Source of the DNA: Trochalopteron elliotii
Lineage: Eukaryota; Chordata; Aves; Passeriformes; Leiothrichidae
Length of the DNA stretch: 64,000 bases
Assembly: GCA_024734555.1 (NCBI GenBank)
Contig: JANPWX010000168.1
Span: forward strand, 613,258 to 677,257
Direction of reading: 5' to 3'
The notes under the pieces are model-generated. The model was not told where the DNA came from. It ran no database searches and worked only from the letters and a program-made list of their open reading frames with translations. The stretch's first letter is position 1. Every line of letters starts with the position of its first letter. This document shows, one piece after another, positions 54,001 to 64,000 of this stretch. The position numbers and the translations under genes were made by a program.

Positions 54001-54386
54001 TCTCCCAAAAGAATTACAGATTAATCTGGGTTTAAAAGGTTAAAGAACTCCCACAACATCTGGAATGTTTGTCAACAAGCGTGCAAGGATCCCTGCTGGA
54101 TGCAAAAGCTGTCTAATCAATGCTTGTTCTAACCTTCCACATACATACAGAGAAAAGCCTGTGTTTCTCTTTTTGTTGTTTCCTTTTTAAAGAAAGATAG
54201 ATTCATGCTTAAGAACTTAATTTGCTTGAGTATTTTGCTCTTTGCTTATGGTCACTACGCTCCTCCTGGGGGTGGCAAATAGAAACTGAAGATGCAACTT
54301 GGGTTACCCACACAGGCCAGTACCCTAGTCCAGCCACCAACCCTGCTTTAAAACATGGTTAAAATGTTATTTCTTTTTGACAGTAA
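45071..54386. other. AT-rich non-coding stretch, no gene recognised
   Basis: No gene or RNA recognised. Homopolymers lie at 48132-48159 (T, one C interruption), 48683-48702 (T20) and 51513-51529 (A17). A 17-bp interrupted palindrome (aggatatt/aatatcct) lies at 46238-46254. More complex, possibly conserved sequence is seen at about 49640-50000, 50290-50680, 53030-53340 and 53830-54130. Confidence 0.5.
48683..48702. repeat. Poly(T) run of 20
   Basis: An uninterrupted T run. No polyadenylation hexamer lies on the minus strand next to it. Confidence 0.9.
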
Positions 54387-54452
54387 TAATATTCCAAAGC
54401 ACCATTATGGCCTTATTAATAGTATTCTAAAGTATCATTATGGCTTTATTAA
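54387..54452. repeat. Tandem duplication of a 33-bp unit
   Basis: Copies at 54387-54419 and 54420-54452 match at 28 of 33 positions. All five differences are transitions, A/G or C/T. Both contain the core cattatggc followed by ttattaa. Confidence 0.88.
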
Positions 54453-54975
54453 GATGTTTTGATAATTAGTTGAGAACTAAACAAAACAAATATCCTACTT
54501 AGTTGATGAAGAGAGTTTTTTCAGGTCTGTTCCTATTTTGTATCACATTTAGAATTAATCTAAAAATCTACCTAAGAACAACCACCTGAAAAGTAAACTT
54601 CCTCCTTAAAATTCTCTTTTGCTACAATGTCTATAGAACAGTTGACAACAGTTGAACAATCAGTGTTCTGACACTGCTGCCTGTCATCCAGGCTGATGCT
54701 TTTTTCTTTTTTATTCTTCTGTGCTGTTTCTTCCTGCCATACCTAACCTATAAAATCTGAGGCTGGCTTTTTGTTCCAGCTGTGTTAGAATCTGGCACTG
54801 AGGGTCTTGTTCTGTGCCTAAGGCTCCTGAGCACTATCCTTACACTTATAGATTGTACAAATAATGGTGCAGTGTCAAATCTGCTCTAAAGAAAGATGAG
54901 GTGTGTTTAAATTCAAAGGATGGATCTTCTCTACATCTATACATGGGGTACATATCCTTACATTTGACTAGTTTT

Positions 54976-55395
54976 CTATGCCAGCTGTGTCTCCCTGCCC
55001 CCAAATACAAGAAGGATGATTCCTGTCACAGAGAATCCAGTGGCAGGAGTGAGTGAGTTGTGAATGGGAAGCACAGTAGGCTCCCAGTACTTATCCATCA
55101 ACTTACGGCTGTAGTGGAAACAGAGCAGTTTTCTTCTGGGACCATCTGACAGGGAGATCAGGGAGAAAGGACCTCCCTTGGACCAGCACTTTTCATTACA
55201 AGGAATTACCTCAAATCTGTGGGGTGTAACACCCTTACAGAAGTTTAGGATTTTTGTAACTCCCTTACGGAAGATTTTTTCCTCCTCTCTCCAATTATAC
55301 CATTTAAGGTCACTGCAATAGGGTGGCTTGACCAAATTTCCTGCCTTGTCCTTCAGCCATTTGGCCTTTCCTCTGCCCAGAAGGGGATTTCTCAT
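54976..55395 (-). other. Unrecognised 139-codon open frame ending at a CR1 junction
   Basis: The minus-strand frame starts at ATG 55395 and is open for 139 codons. The product is basic in its first half (MRNPLLGRGKAKWLKDK and following), has a few cysteines in the middle, and ends in a short hydrophobic stretch (GFSVTGIILLVFGG) near the C terminus. I recognise no domain. The ATG lies within a few bases of the 5' end of the CR1 that follows on the plus strand, and an in-frame stop lies just beyond in the CR1. If the frame was ever longer, the CR1 cut it. Chance is a serious alternative: in 64 kb a frame this long is expected occasionally. It could be a remnant of a retroelement protein or of a host gene, or nothing. 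Confidence 0.2.
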
Positions 55396-55397
55396 TG

Positions 55398-55745
55398 CAA
55401 TCTTTCAGCACTTGAAGGAAGTCTACAAGAAAGATGGGGACAAACTTTTTACGGGACCTATTGTGAGAGGACAAGGAGTAATGATTTTAAACTGAAAGAG
55501 GCTCAATTTATATTAAATACAAGGAAGAAGCTCTTTTTACAACAAAGGTGGTGAAACACTGGAATGGGCTGCCCAGAGATGTGGTGGATACCCCATCCCT
55601 GGAAACATCTAAGATCAGGTTGGATGGGAGACTTCATGACTTGATCCAGCCAAAGAGGTCCCTGCTAACTGCAAAGGTGATAGACTAGATGACCTTTAAA
55701 GGTCCCTTCAAACCCAAACCATTCCACCAGTCTATGATTATCTGA
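55398..55745 (+). mobile_element. CR1 LINE, 5'-truncated 3' end
   Basis: Sequence from 'cagcacttgaaggaagtctac' onward follows the CR1 3' region: 'agaaagatgggga', 'gaggacaaggagtaatg', 'aaactgaaagaggc', 'aaggaagaag', 'aacactggaatgggctgccc', 'gtggatacccc', 'tccctggaaaca', 'aggttggatggga', 'gatgacctttaaaggtccc', and the terminal 'tctatgattatct'. It lacks any usable ORF2. It is less decayed than the copy at 2845, so it is probably younger. It abuts the unexplained minus-strand frame at 54976-55395. Confidence 0.93.
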
Positions 55746-58700
55746 TTTACCATGCCACATCCTTTTCCACCTGGAAGTCTGTGTTTTCATTAATGTCACT
55801 ACAGGGAATTCGTATTTTTATGTAAGCATTAGTGTCTCAGTCTGCTAATATATTTCATGCAATAGTAAGTGCAATTCATCCCCTTGATATGATAATGCTC
55901 ACATCTTAACAGCTTTTTAAAGGAATAAGTAAATTAGCATATGTGCCATGCTGAAATGGTTAACAAATAACTATAATGCTGCTTTGTGTATTTTGCATTT
56001 GCATTCCCCTTGTGTCTTAATGGCACTAGCTTTTAAAACTTGTTTTCATGTAGAATTTGACTTTAGTCCCTTAATTGGAGGAACTGCTCTTTAGGGCTTA
56101 CCAGAGCTGATAGAACAAGTTCATCACTTCACATACTTGAATAGCAGCATATCAGTTAAAACACCTCAGGATGACACTTGCTTTTTTTGCAGTTGTGTTG
56201 TTGACTGCTCTTCTGATGGCTGTTCTCTATAGCACAAATCTTTCCTGCTGCCTAGAGAGTTTTCCCCATTTTTGAGCATTTGAGTATTTCTTTCCAAGTT
56301 TACTACTTTGCACTTGTCTTTGAATTGAATTTCTTCTTACTGACTTTGGGTCATTTTTCCAACTTATCAGGACAATTCTGAGTTTGACTGCTCTCCTGTA
56401 AAGTGCTTATAAGTGCTTCCAGCATGTGTCACCTGCAAGCTCTATAAAGTGACTTTTCCATTCCATTCTCTTAGCAGTCATTAATGAAAATGTTGGAGAG
56501 AATTGGACTTAGGACAGACCTCTCTGAGACTTCACTTTATATTTCACCTCAGTTGTGACAGGAAAGTATTTATCCACCCTCTAAGTAGGATATTTTGATC
56601 TGTAGTAAGAAAAACTGAGTCAGCAGAAAACATGAGCCTAAAGGCTTGGTAGCTGTTAAGAGATTCACAAATTCCTGAATACAAGAGCAGTATGTGTGAG
56701 AGAAATTAATGTTCACAATTCATTGCTACAAATATGTCATTTGCATGTTTCAAGAAGGTTTATTCTTCAATAGTACGTGGAAAGATTTATCATTCTTGGT
56801 CAGAAAGATATATATTAAGTTTTAAATTTTGAAGAACTTGCTGGCTGCAAAGAGATGGACCATACAAATTGATTCCACTACCACATCTATTAAAATACGT
56901 ATTGTCATATTTTATATTTCAGCATATCCACAGTACAATGCACCTACACAGGTACATGGATATGTATTTCTAGTACATATAGAATATAAAAGTTGAAACT
57001 TTCCATAATATGTTGTGAAATTAAAACAAAATTATCCCGTGTTACGCAGCAGGAAATGTGAATAATCAGAAGTTCCCATACTCAAAAATGTCTTGCCAGA
57101 GCAATAAATGTAAAGAGTTGAAACATCTTTCTTGATAACTGTGGAGAGTGGATCATTCTAATATCCAGTTTATGTATTGCTCTATGGATTATTATCTCTT
57201 TTTCAGCAATTTTTTGCCATACTTTGAAAGTGAAGTGATATTTCCCATAGTATGTTGTAGACAAGTACATATTATTCTCATTTCTTAAAAGGAGAAGTAA
57301 AGAGCAGTTGAAGTTATTTGTTTCTGCTTGTATACTGAATTGGTGCTAGAAATTCAGGCTGAATTATTTAAAACTGGCTTCTAACTGGTTCTTATGCCCA
57401 TACTGAACAAATAGGTGCTTCCTAAGGGACAGCTGATTTTTTTTAATCTGTCTTTTACATGTGTGTTCACATACACGCTCATGCTTAGTCCTTTCCTCCA
57501 GGAACTTACCTAACACACGTTTTCAACTTCTTGTTGCCTCTTGAGCCAGATACTACTCACAAAAAAAGGTCCTTGAATTCTTTCTTGCAAGAGGGAATAT
57601 GTGCAAGAGATTGATTAAGATAAAGAGTTTTTTCAACAAAATCCAACTTTTTTTTCTGAAGCAAAATATTTGCCAGAGAATTTACCTAAATTCTTGAATA
57701 AAATCCTAAAATCTTAACATTCTTTTGGGGTTTTTTTTCTCATTAGGTTTTGATTATTTGATGCATTTTAGGCAAATTACACTCTATCAGTAATTAAACA
57801 TTCAAATTTTTTTCATAGTTACAAAAGCAGGAGCACAGGGTCTTTGCTCCGTTAAAATTACTTTGCTAATTATGCTATTACACAGATTTTTTTTCAATTG
57901 AAAGAAGTGGCAAAAAAGCCCTTTCATGCTGTAAAATGGAAAAACTAATATTTGTAGTGAAATGCTTTTAACTGTAAAGTTTGCCTATACAACTTTATAT
58001 TTAAAATAACAGGATTGTTATATGCTGTCATCTTGACAGTTTGTTTACATTTCTCCTTACTTCAGCAAAGGGAGTCTTTGCTTTATGCTGCTACCTAAGT
58101 TATTTGAGTAACAGCATTTTGTGATTTTAAATGTCCTGTCACACGTTCATTTAATCCATTGCTGCATTTAAAGTTCTCTGAAGTATATGGCACAAAATAA
58201 ATCAATCATTTGATTTACATAGTTTTGTTTCTGTTTTTTGTACAACAGCCCTCTATAAAGCTACTAATTCACCCTTCAAACATAAAGTAAAACAAAATCC
58301 CAGCTTCTCTGGCAAATTTATTTGCAAAATCATCAAAACAAGCACTTGGGATATCAACAATTTATTTACATTTAAGACATTTCCTTTAAGATCATGTCCA
58401 GAAGAATATTTTACAGATTAAAATTTTCTCTTCCACACCTGATTTAATAAAGAGACAGTTACAAAAAAATCTAATTAGTGTGCCCTATAGTTACATTAAT
58501 TCTATTATTTAAGCATTCTTTGTATCAAGACTTATCAAGAGGTTTTTTTTTCTTTTCAGATTATGATCTTTTTGTATTCTGTTGTAGTAACTTGATATGA
58601 AGTAATATTACGTAATCTAGTGAATAATTATTTCTTCTTCCTCTAAATAGTGTTTTGCATTCTATTCAGCAAAAGGATTGAATACTTGTCTTGTTATCAA

Positions 58701-61700
58701 CTGTTACACCTGCTTAATCAAAATAAACATGAAATATTGTCTTTATAACTCCCCTAGAGAATTACCAGTCATTCTACCAATGTGGGATTTGGCCATAGTG
58801 TTTGTGTTCCCCCTAAAGAAAGCTGTCAGAAAGACTTGGCTGTCAATTTTGATGATGAGTAACTTCTAGGTTTCTAATATTTGTTTTGCTGGGATTACAG
58901 TGGTCTCAGTTCTGCTATTCTATCTGAAACTGAGGTTTAGTGTGTTGTTGCTAATTTTCTGTCACCCAGCCAGAAGGGGACACCTTTCATTGCTGGAGTT
59001 TTCTCCTCTGGGTCTTGGATTATTATTCTAATTTCTTTAAGTTGTGCTGAAAGTTGTGTAATTTCTGTGGAGATTTCTTTTGAATCAGTTTGAAACTGCC
59101 CCCCAAGCATTGGATGCCTTTGTGATAACCATCCAACTTCTTGAAACAAAGTCTCCAGAACAGATGTGGAGGATAAGGTCCAAGATGTCTCTCTGCTGTA
59201 GCTCAAGACAGCATCTAATACATCTCTGTGTGGTAGATGACTGAATACTGTAGAATACCCATCAATAGTCTACATTCTCTTAAAGAAAGTCACCAACACT
59301 GTAGGGAAGAAACTGCAGTTAATATATTTTTTGCCACTTAAAAAGCTGTGGAAAAGGGTGGGTTTCTGCATTTGTGTATCAATAAGTGTTTCTTAAATGT
59401 TAAAAGAAAAGAGAAAATGCTATTTCCTATATCCTAGTTATGCTAGTTTCTTAACCAAGAACTGCAATAATGGCTGCAGTTCTTTTGTTAGAAAACATTC
59501 CGGAATAAGTGATTAAGTCCCAGATAGATATTTCCTTTGAAATGTTGTTGTCTTCTAAATATACAGACAGGGCCTTGCTTGTACTGTTTAAAACAGAGGC
59601 CAGTGACAACAATAGAAAAACTGATGTGAATTAAGCTCATCTCTCCAAATAATTGTCTTAGTCATAGGATTAGAGACATGAGAGCAACTTTCATTTAAGT
59701 GTTGGCATAATGCTGTCACACTGAGTTAAGTATTTGTGTGAAAGTAAGTAAATAATGACTTAAGTCACTTTTATCCCTGTTTTGAAACAGTTCATGACTG
59801 AACCTCTGTCAAAATTAAGTTGAAAGTTTTATGCTACAGAACGAATACAGTTACTAAATCTGCTTTTCCTATTTGATTTTTCCAGTAGTGGAAGGCTATT
59901 TGAATGGAACAGAAAGGGTCTAGGTAAAACCTTTATAATTTGAAATTAAATATTTTGTTAATATCTGTATCCTGGGAAAACAAAAGGACCATGTGCATTA
60001 CACAGATGCACTTATGCCCCATTCCATTAGATTCTGTAGAAAAAATGGCAGCAAAGTCCCTGGAAAATTCTTGTATCTTATGAAGTTTTATAATTTTCAT
60101 CCATATTTCCATGTCAAAGAGAAAACTGGCAATCTAAAATGGGAAAATATTTTGGCAATATTCTGTTTTATTGATGGTTTGAGCACTGCTGTTGCCCTCA
60201 CAGTTTTCTTGCTTGCAAGTGTTTGAAATCTTGCAGTGCAGATTCTAACGCAGTTTCAGGAAAACAGTGTATATTTTTAGCATTTATCTATTGTCTACAT
60301 TTTTATCCTCTGGGAGGAGAAATGTGATGGACGGTGATGTTCACCATCCAGGTTGAAGAGGTGGCAACCTGTGTAGCCAATCTCTTGACCTCTGTACAAA
60401 TGTATATAAGTAATGGAGTCAGATAATAAAGAGGAAGAGAAGCTTTCCCTTGACCTGCTGCGTCTGTCTCGTTCCTCGTGTGTCTGAACCAGACACACAC
60501 TGCCTTTTTCAGAACTTCTGCAAAAGCACTGGGGGAAAAAAGAAAAAAAAAGTGCTGTTACACTGGTTCTCCCTTTCCCTTGAATATGTAGTATCTTGAG
60601 CACTACATCAAGCAAAGGAAATCTGCATCTACATTTTCTGGTTTTAAATATATTTTCAGTGATACCTTAATGTAATAGAACATGAAATGTACTAGCCACA
60701 GATATAATTATAGAAATGACAGGGAAAGGCTAAAATGTAGAAAATGGAGATAACTACCCAAAATTGTTTGAATATGAGTCCTAGTAAGTAAATAGATTTT
60801 GTGCTACAAGATGTACAAAAGTTCAATTTGGAACAATATGAAATTCTTTTATTCTTTCAAGTTCAGCCCACATATAATTAAAACTTCCCAGGCACTATGA
60901 GATACAGAAAATTTCATTTGAATAGTGAAAAATTTGACATAGAACTTATTTTCTGACAGTTTCAAGTGTAGAAATTTCTCTAAGTTTAGGGGATCACTCT
61001 TCATAACCTTGGTTCTGTCAAATACAAACATGCATTTATTTTCAATTTCTTTTCAAATTTCACCATAGCCTGCACAAATTTGAAGGCACACAGTTATCTC
61101 TTCACCCCAAGAGTACGAGTTGTGTTTGTTTGTATATCTCACTTAGAATGTGGTAGAGCAAGCACACAGAATTTTTATACTTTTTTTCCTAGCTGGTGTA
61201 ACTCCTCTTTCCCTTCAAATGAACATAAAGCTGAGGTAGAAAAAGGCTTAAATGTTCACAAAAAGTAGTGGAACATGGTGCTTTGTGGATAGACTGAGAT
61301 GGAACAAAATGTGTAATAGCTGTTTCCCTGACCAAGCCTTTGCCTGTTGGCTTAGGAGTGGCAGCTCATCTTTGTTTCCCATTTACCCCTTCTCCAATAT
61401 GTGGTATCTCCTAGAAGGAATACATTTCAGCTTGCACAGTTTTCAATATACTATACACTGCATTAATTATAAATATGTAGAAGTGGCTTAATTGTTGAGA
61501 GTTGTTTAACTTCTGAGGCTACCAAAGTGCCCTTTGTAGAAGAGGGTGAGATTTGGACAGTTTTATTGCACATTGAATACAAAGTCATGTTTTAAGATGT
61601 ATGCCAGGGCCAGCATTAGACCTTCCTGTCTTCAAGAGTTTTGTCAAAGTTCTCATTAACTGATAGTGGATGATTAGGGAGTATTGAATTGGGAAACTCG

Positions 61701-64000
61701 GAGTCAGCTCTCCTATGCTATCTAAATGTTCCCCGTCGTCCTGCTGTCCTCAGTTAATTTTACATGGGAGATGAGGTCAATATATATGAAGAAATAGCTG
61801 AAACTTTGAAATTCTGGTGTCTTTTGTTGGTTTGTGTCACAACCTGAGTGTTATTTAAACATCTATTTTTTCACATTTAATACCCAGTGATACTCTAGAG
61901 GCTTCTATAAAACAGCTAATGTTCCCTTTGGCATCGAAATCCACTTACCTTAACTGACTTCTGTTATACTTCAACCTGATTCTCAGAGTCACAATGGTAA
62001 TATTCATTTTAATGTCCCAATAGACTCTTAGTATTCATCAAATATTTGATTTGCATTTCTAATAAGGCTTATGGAATGCAGAGACATGAAACCCATACTC
62101 TGCCATGATTCTAACTACTGTCTCTTTCATTAACACTGTGAATTATTTCTCCAAAATAATTAAAATCTGTAATTGAATATACTAGAATAATTTTGGAAAA
62201 TTAGTTTAATTATTCTAGTGCTTCTATTTGGAAAGATCACATAATTTATAATGAGAGAATAGGCAAATATGAATTTACTCTCACAGAGTCCTTTTGTTTA
62301 TACTTACCTTTAAAGAAAACATATATATTTGAAATGCCTGCTAAGCCATACAGTTACAATGTAGATGCTTTGTAATCCAGAATTCTACTGGAAAAAAAAT
62401 CAGTCTCAGAATTATTTCAACAACCAGTAGGTGTGTTTTCCCCTTCAGGAATTTGGGGTTCTTTTTTGTGTGTGCATCCTGCAACATAAAAAATAGTCTT
62501 TACTTGAGCTGACTCTTGCATATCAGCCTCCCAGTACCCCCCCCGGATACTCTCCCAGTACCTGAGGGGAGCCTATAAGAAAGATGGGAGTTTATTTGCA
62601 AGGGTAAGAAGTGACAGGACAAGGAGAAATGGTTTTAAACTGACAGAGGTTAGGTTTAGCTTGGATATTAGGAAGAAATTATTTGCTGTGTGGGTGGTGA
62701 GGCACGGGCACAGGTTTTCCAGTGTTGTGAATGCCCCATCCCTGGAAGTATTCAAGGCCAGGTTGCATGGGGCTCTGAGCAACCTGGTCTAGTGGAAGGT
62801 GTCCCTGCCGGTGGCTGGGGGGTTGGAATGAGATAATCTTAATTAATTTATTCCAACCCAGACCATTCTGTGATTCTGTAATTTAGGCACAGTCAAACTG
62901 AATACAAAAAAGAATTATACGTTCTAGATGAAGAATTACTTATACAGCAGAAATCACTACCCTTTGAACCCTATGTATACAAAAACATGAATGCAACTGC
63001 AATAACTAGGGGATGAATTGGTGTGGTTGAAAACCCCTGACATATTCACGTTTTCCAAGTATACTCCTGTTGTATAGGCAACTGCCAGCCCTTGTTAGGG
63101 TTCATCAGTGGCTTCCTGGGCAAGAAAGTAAGGAAGTTTGTGGTTTATCAGAGGTGTGAACACAAGGGCTGAAAACTGGCCTTAAACATCTGGACAGCAT
63201 TTTCCAGCTGCTAATACAACATACTGAGTTGAATGGGACTGAATGACATTTTGACCATTATAAACATAATGAAGAGAACAGAAAAAATGTGCTAAAAAAG
63301 ACCTGAACTAGAAAATTTGCAGGAAAAAGAACTGGATTGAAGGACTCCTGGTTGCTCAGCTTTCTCACTGCTTCAGGAATCCCAGTAAGTTCTTTGCCAA
63401 GATTCCAGAAGGTTTCTGGCTAGGGACCTGATCCCAGCAATGGTTATATATAAATTCTCTGATGGAGAACTGGGCTGGTGTGGTGTGAGTAAGCACAGGG
63501 AACCTCTCATTCATAACCAGCACCGATTGCTGTTTTTTTTTTCAGAATGGGTTAGAGCAGTAGTTTGGACTTGTAAAATTTTAAATGTCTTGTGTTTGTG
63601 ACTTTAGGGGCTGCTCTTGTTGCGTGATGGAATTTAGTTAGTAGCACTGCAGGGTTAGCTCTTCAGCCAGGACAATACCACCATGTCGGCACACTTGTGG
63701 AACCTGAACTAATTAGCCTTGCTTGGAGACATGGATAATTAGCCCAGACTTAACACGAATCTCATCATGTTTCTGGAAGCTGAGCTGGTAATGTTGCATG
63801 ATGTATGGCAGCCCACTAATTCATTCAGAGGTCTATGTGGGCTCTCTGAGCAGACTGAGTCATCAGCTACACCCTCAGATGGCTCTCTTTTTGGGAGACT
63901 TTATGGCACAGAAGCTCTTGGGCTTTCACCAGCTTTAACCTCAAAGGACTGACAAAGCTGTCCCACGCATTTTCCTTATTCTAATTTTTTTTTCCTCTAC

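Overview
The window looks like non-coding DNA from a bird nuclear genome, possibly a songbird. The best evidence is three 5'-truncated CR1 LINE copies at about 2845-3641, 55398-55745 and 62545-62882. They carry the avian CR1 3' region, and two end in the short 'attctgtgattctgt'-type repeat. There are also two well-bounded solo endogenous-retrovirus LTRs. I see no L1 or Alu-like sequence, no operon-like gene packing, no ribosome-binding-site pattern, and few repeats in an AT-rich, CpG-poor background.

I found no confident protein-coding gene, tRNA, rRNA or CRISPR array. The open frames are short, mostly 60-170 codons, on both strands and in all frames, many without an ATG. They have the composition expected of AT-rich or pyrimidine-rich non-coding DNA. 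The window is best read as intergenic sequence or a large intron.

Layout. 1-2763: unremarkable AT-rich DNA with a (TA)8 run. 2764-3743: a CR1 3'-tail fragment abutting a longer CR1 piece, then an AT microsatellite and a local duplication. 3744-12287: no recognised gene. 12288-13193: a 16-bp tandem repeat, then a 564-bp solo LTR with a 4-bp target duplication. 13194-22405: nothing recognised apart from an A/C-rich simple repeat. 22406-22953: a 538-bp solo LTR with a 5-bp target duplication and internal short repeats. 25080-25760: the one CpG-enriched patch. 30735-30776: AATAAA followed by 22 A, resembling the tail of a retroposed mRNA. 34735-34975: old LINE-like and LTR fragments. 37953-38400: a splice-bounded candidate exon beside a possible minus-strand LTR piece. 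41931-42100: an old inverted-repeat element with 41-bp arms. 45037-45070: a perfect 20-bp palindrome. 54387-55745: a 33-bp tandem duplication, an unexplained 139-codon ORF and a CR1. 58937-59269: a 110-codon minus-strand open frame with coding-like composition. 60323-60499: a compact LTR-like promoter unit. 62181-62882: a 12-bp-arm hairpin and the third CR1.

No set of genes here works together as a system. The least explained items are the two minus-strand open frames (54976-55395 and 58937-59269), the CpG-enriched patch, and the poly(A)-tailed insertion, which is unusual because CR1 does not normally copy polyadenylated mRNAs. All family names come from recognition by eye; no database search or computation was run.
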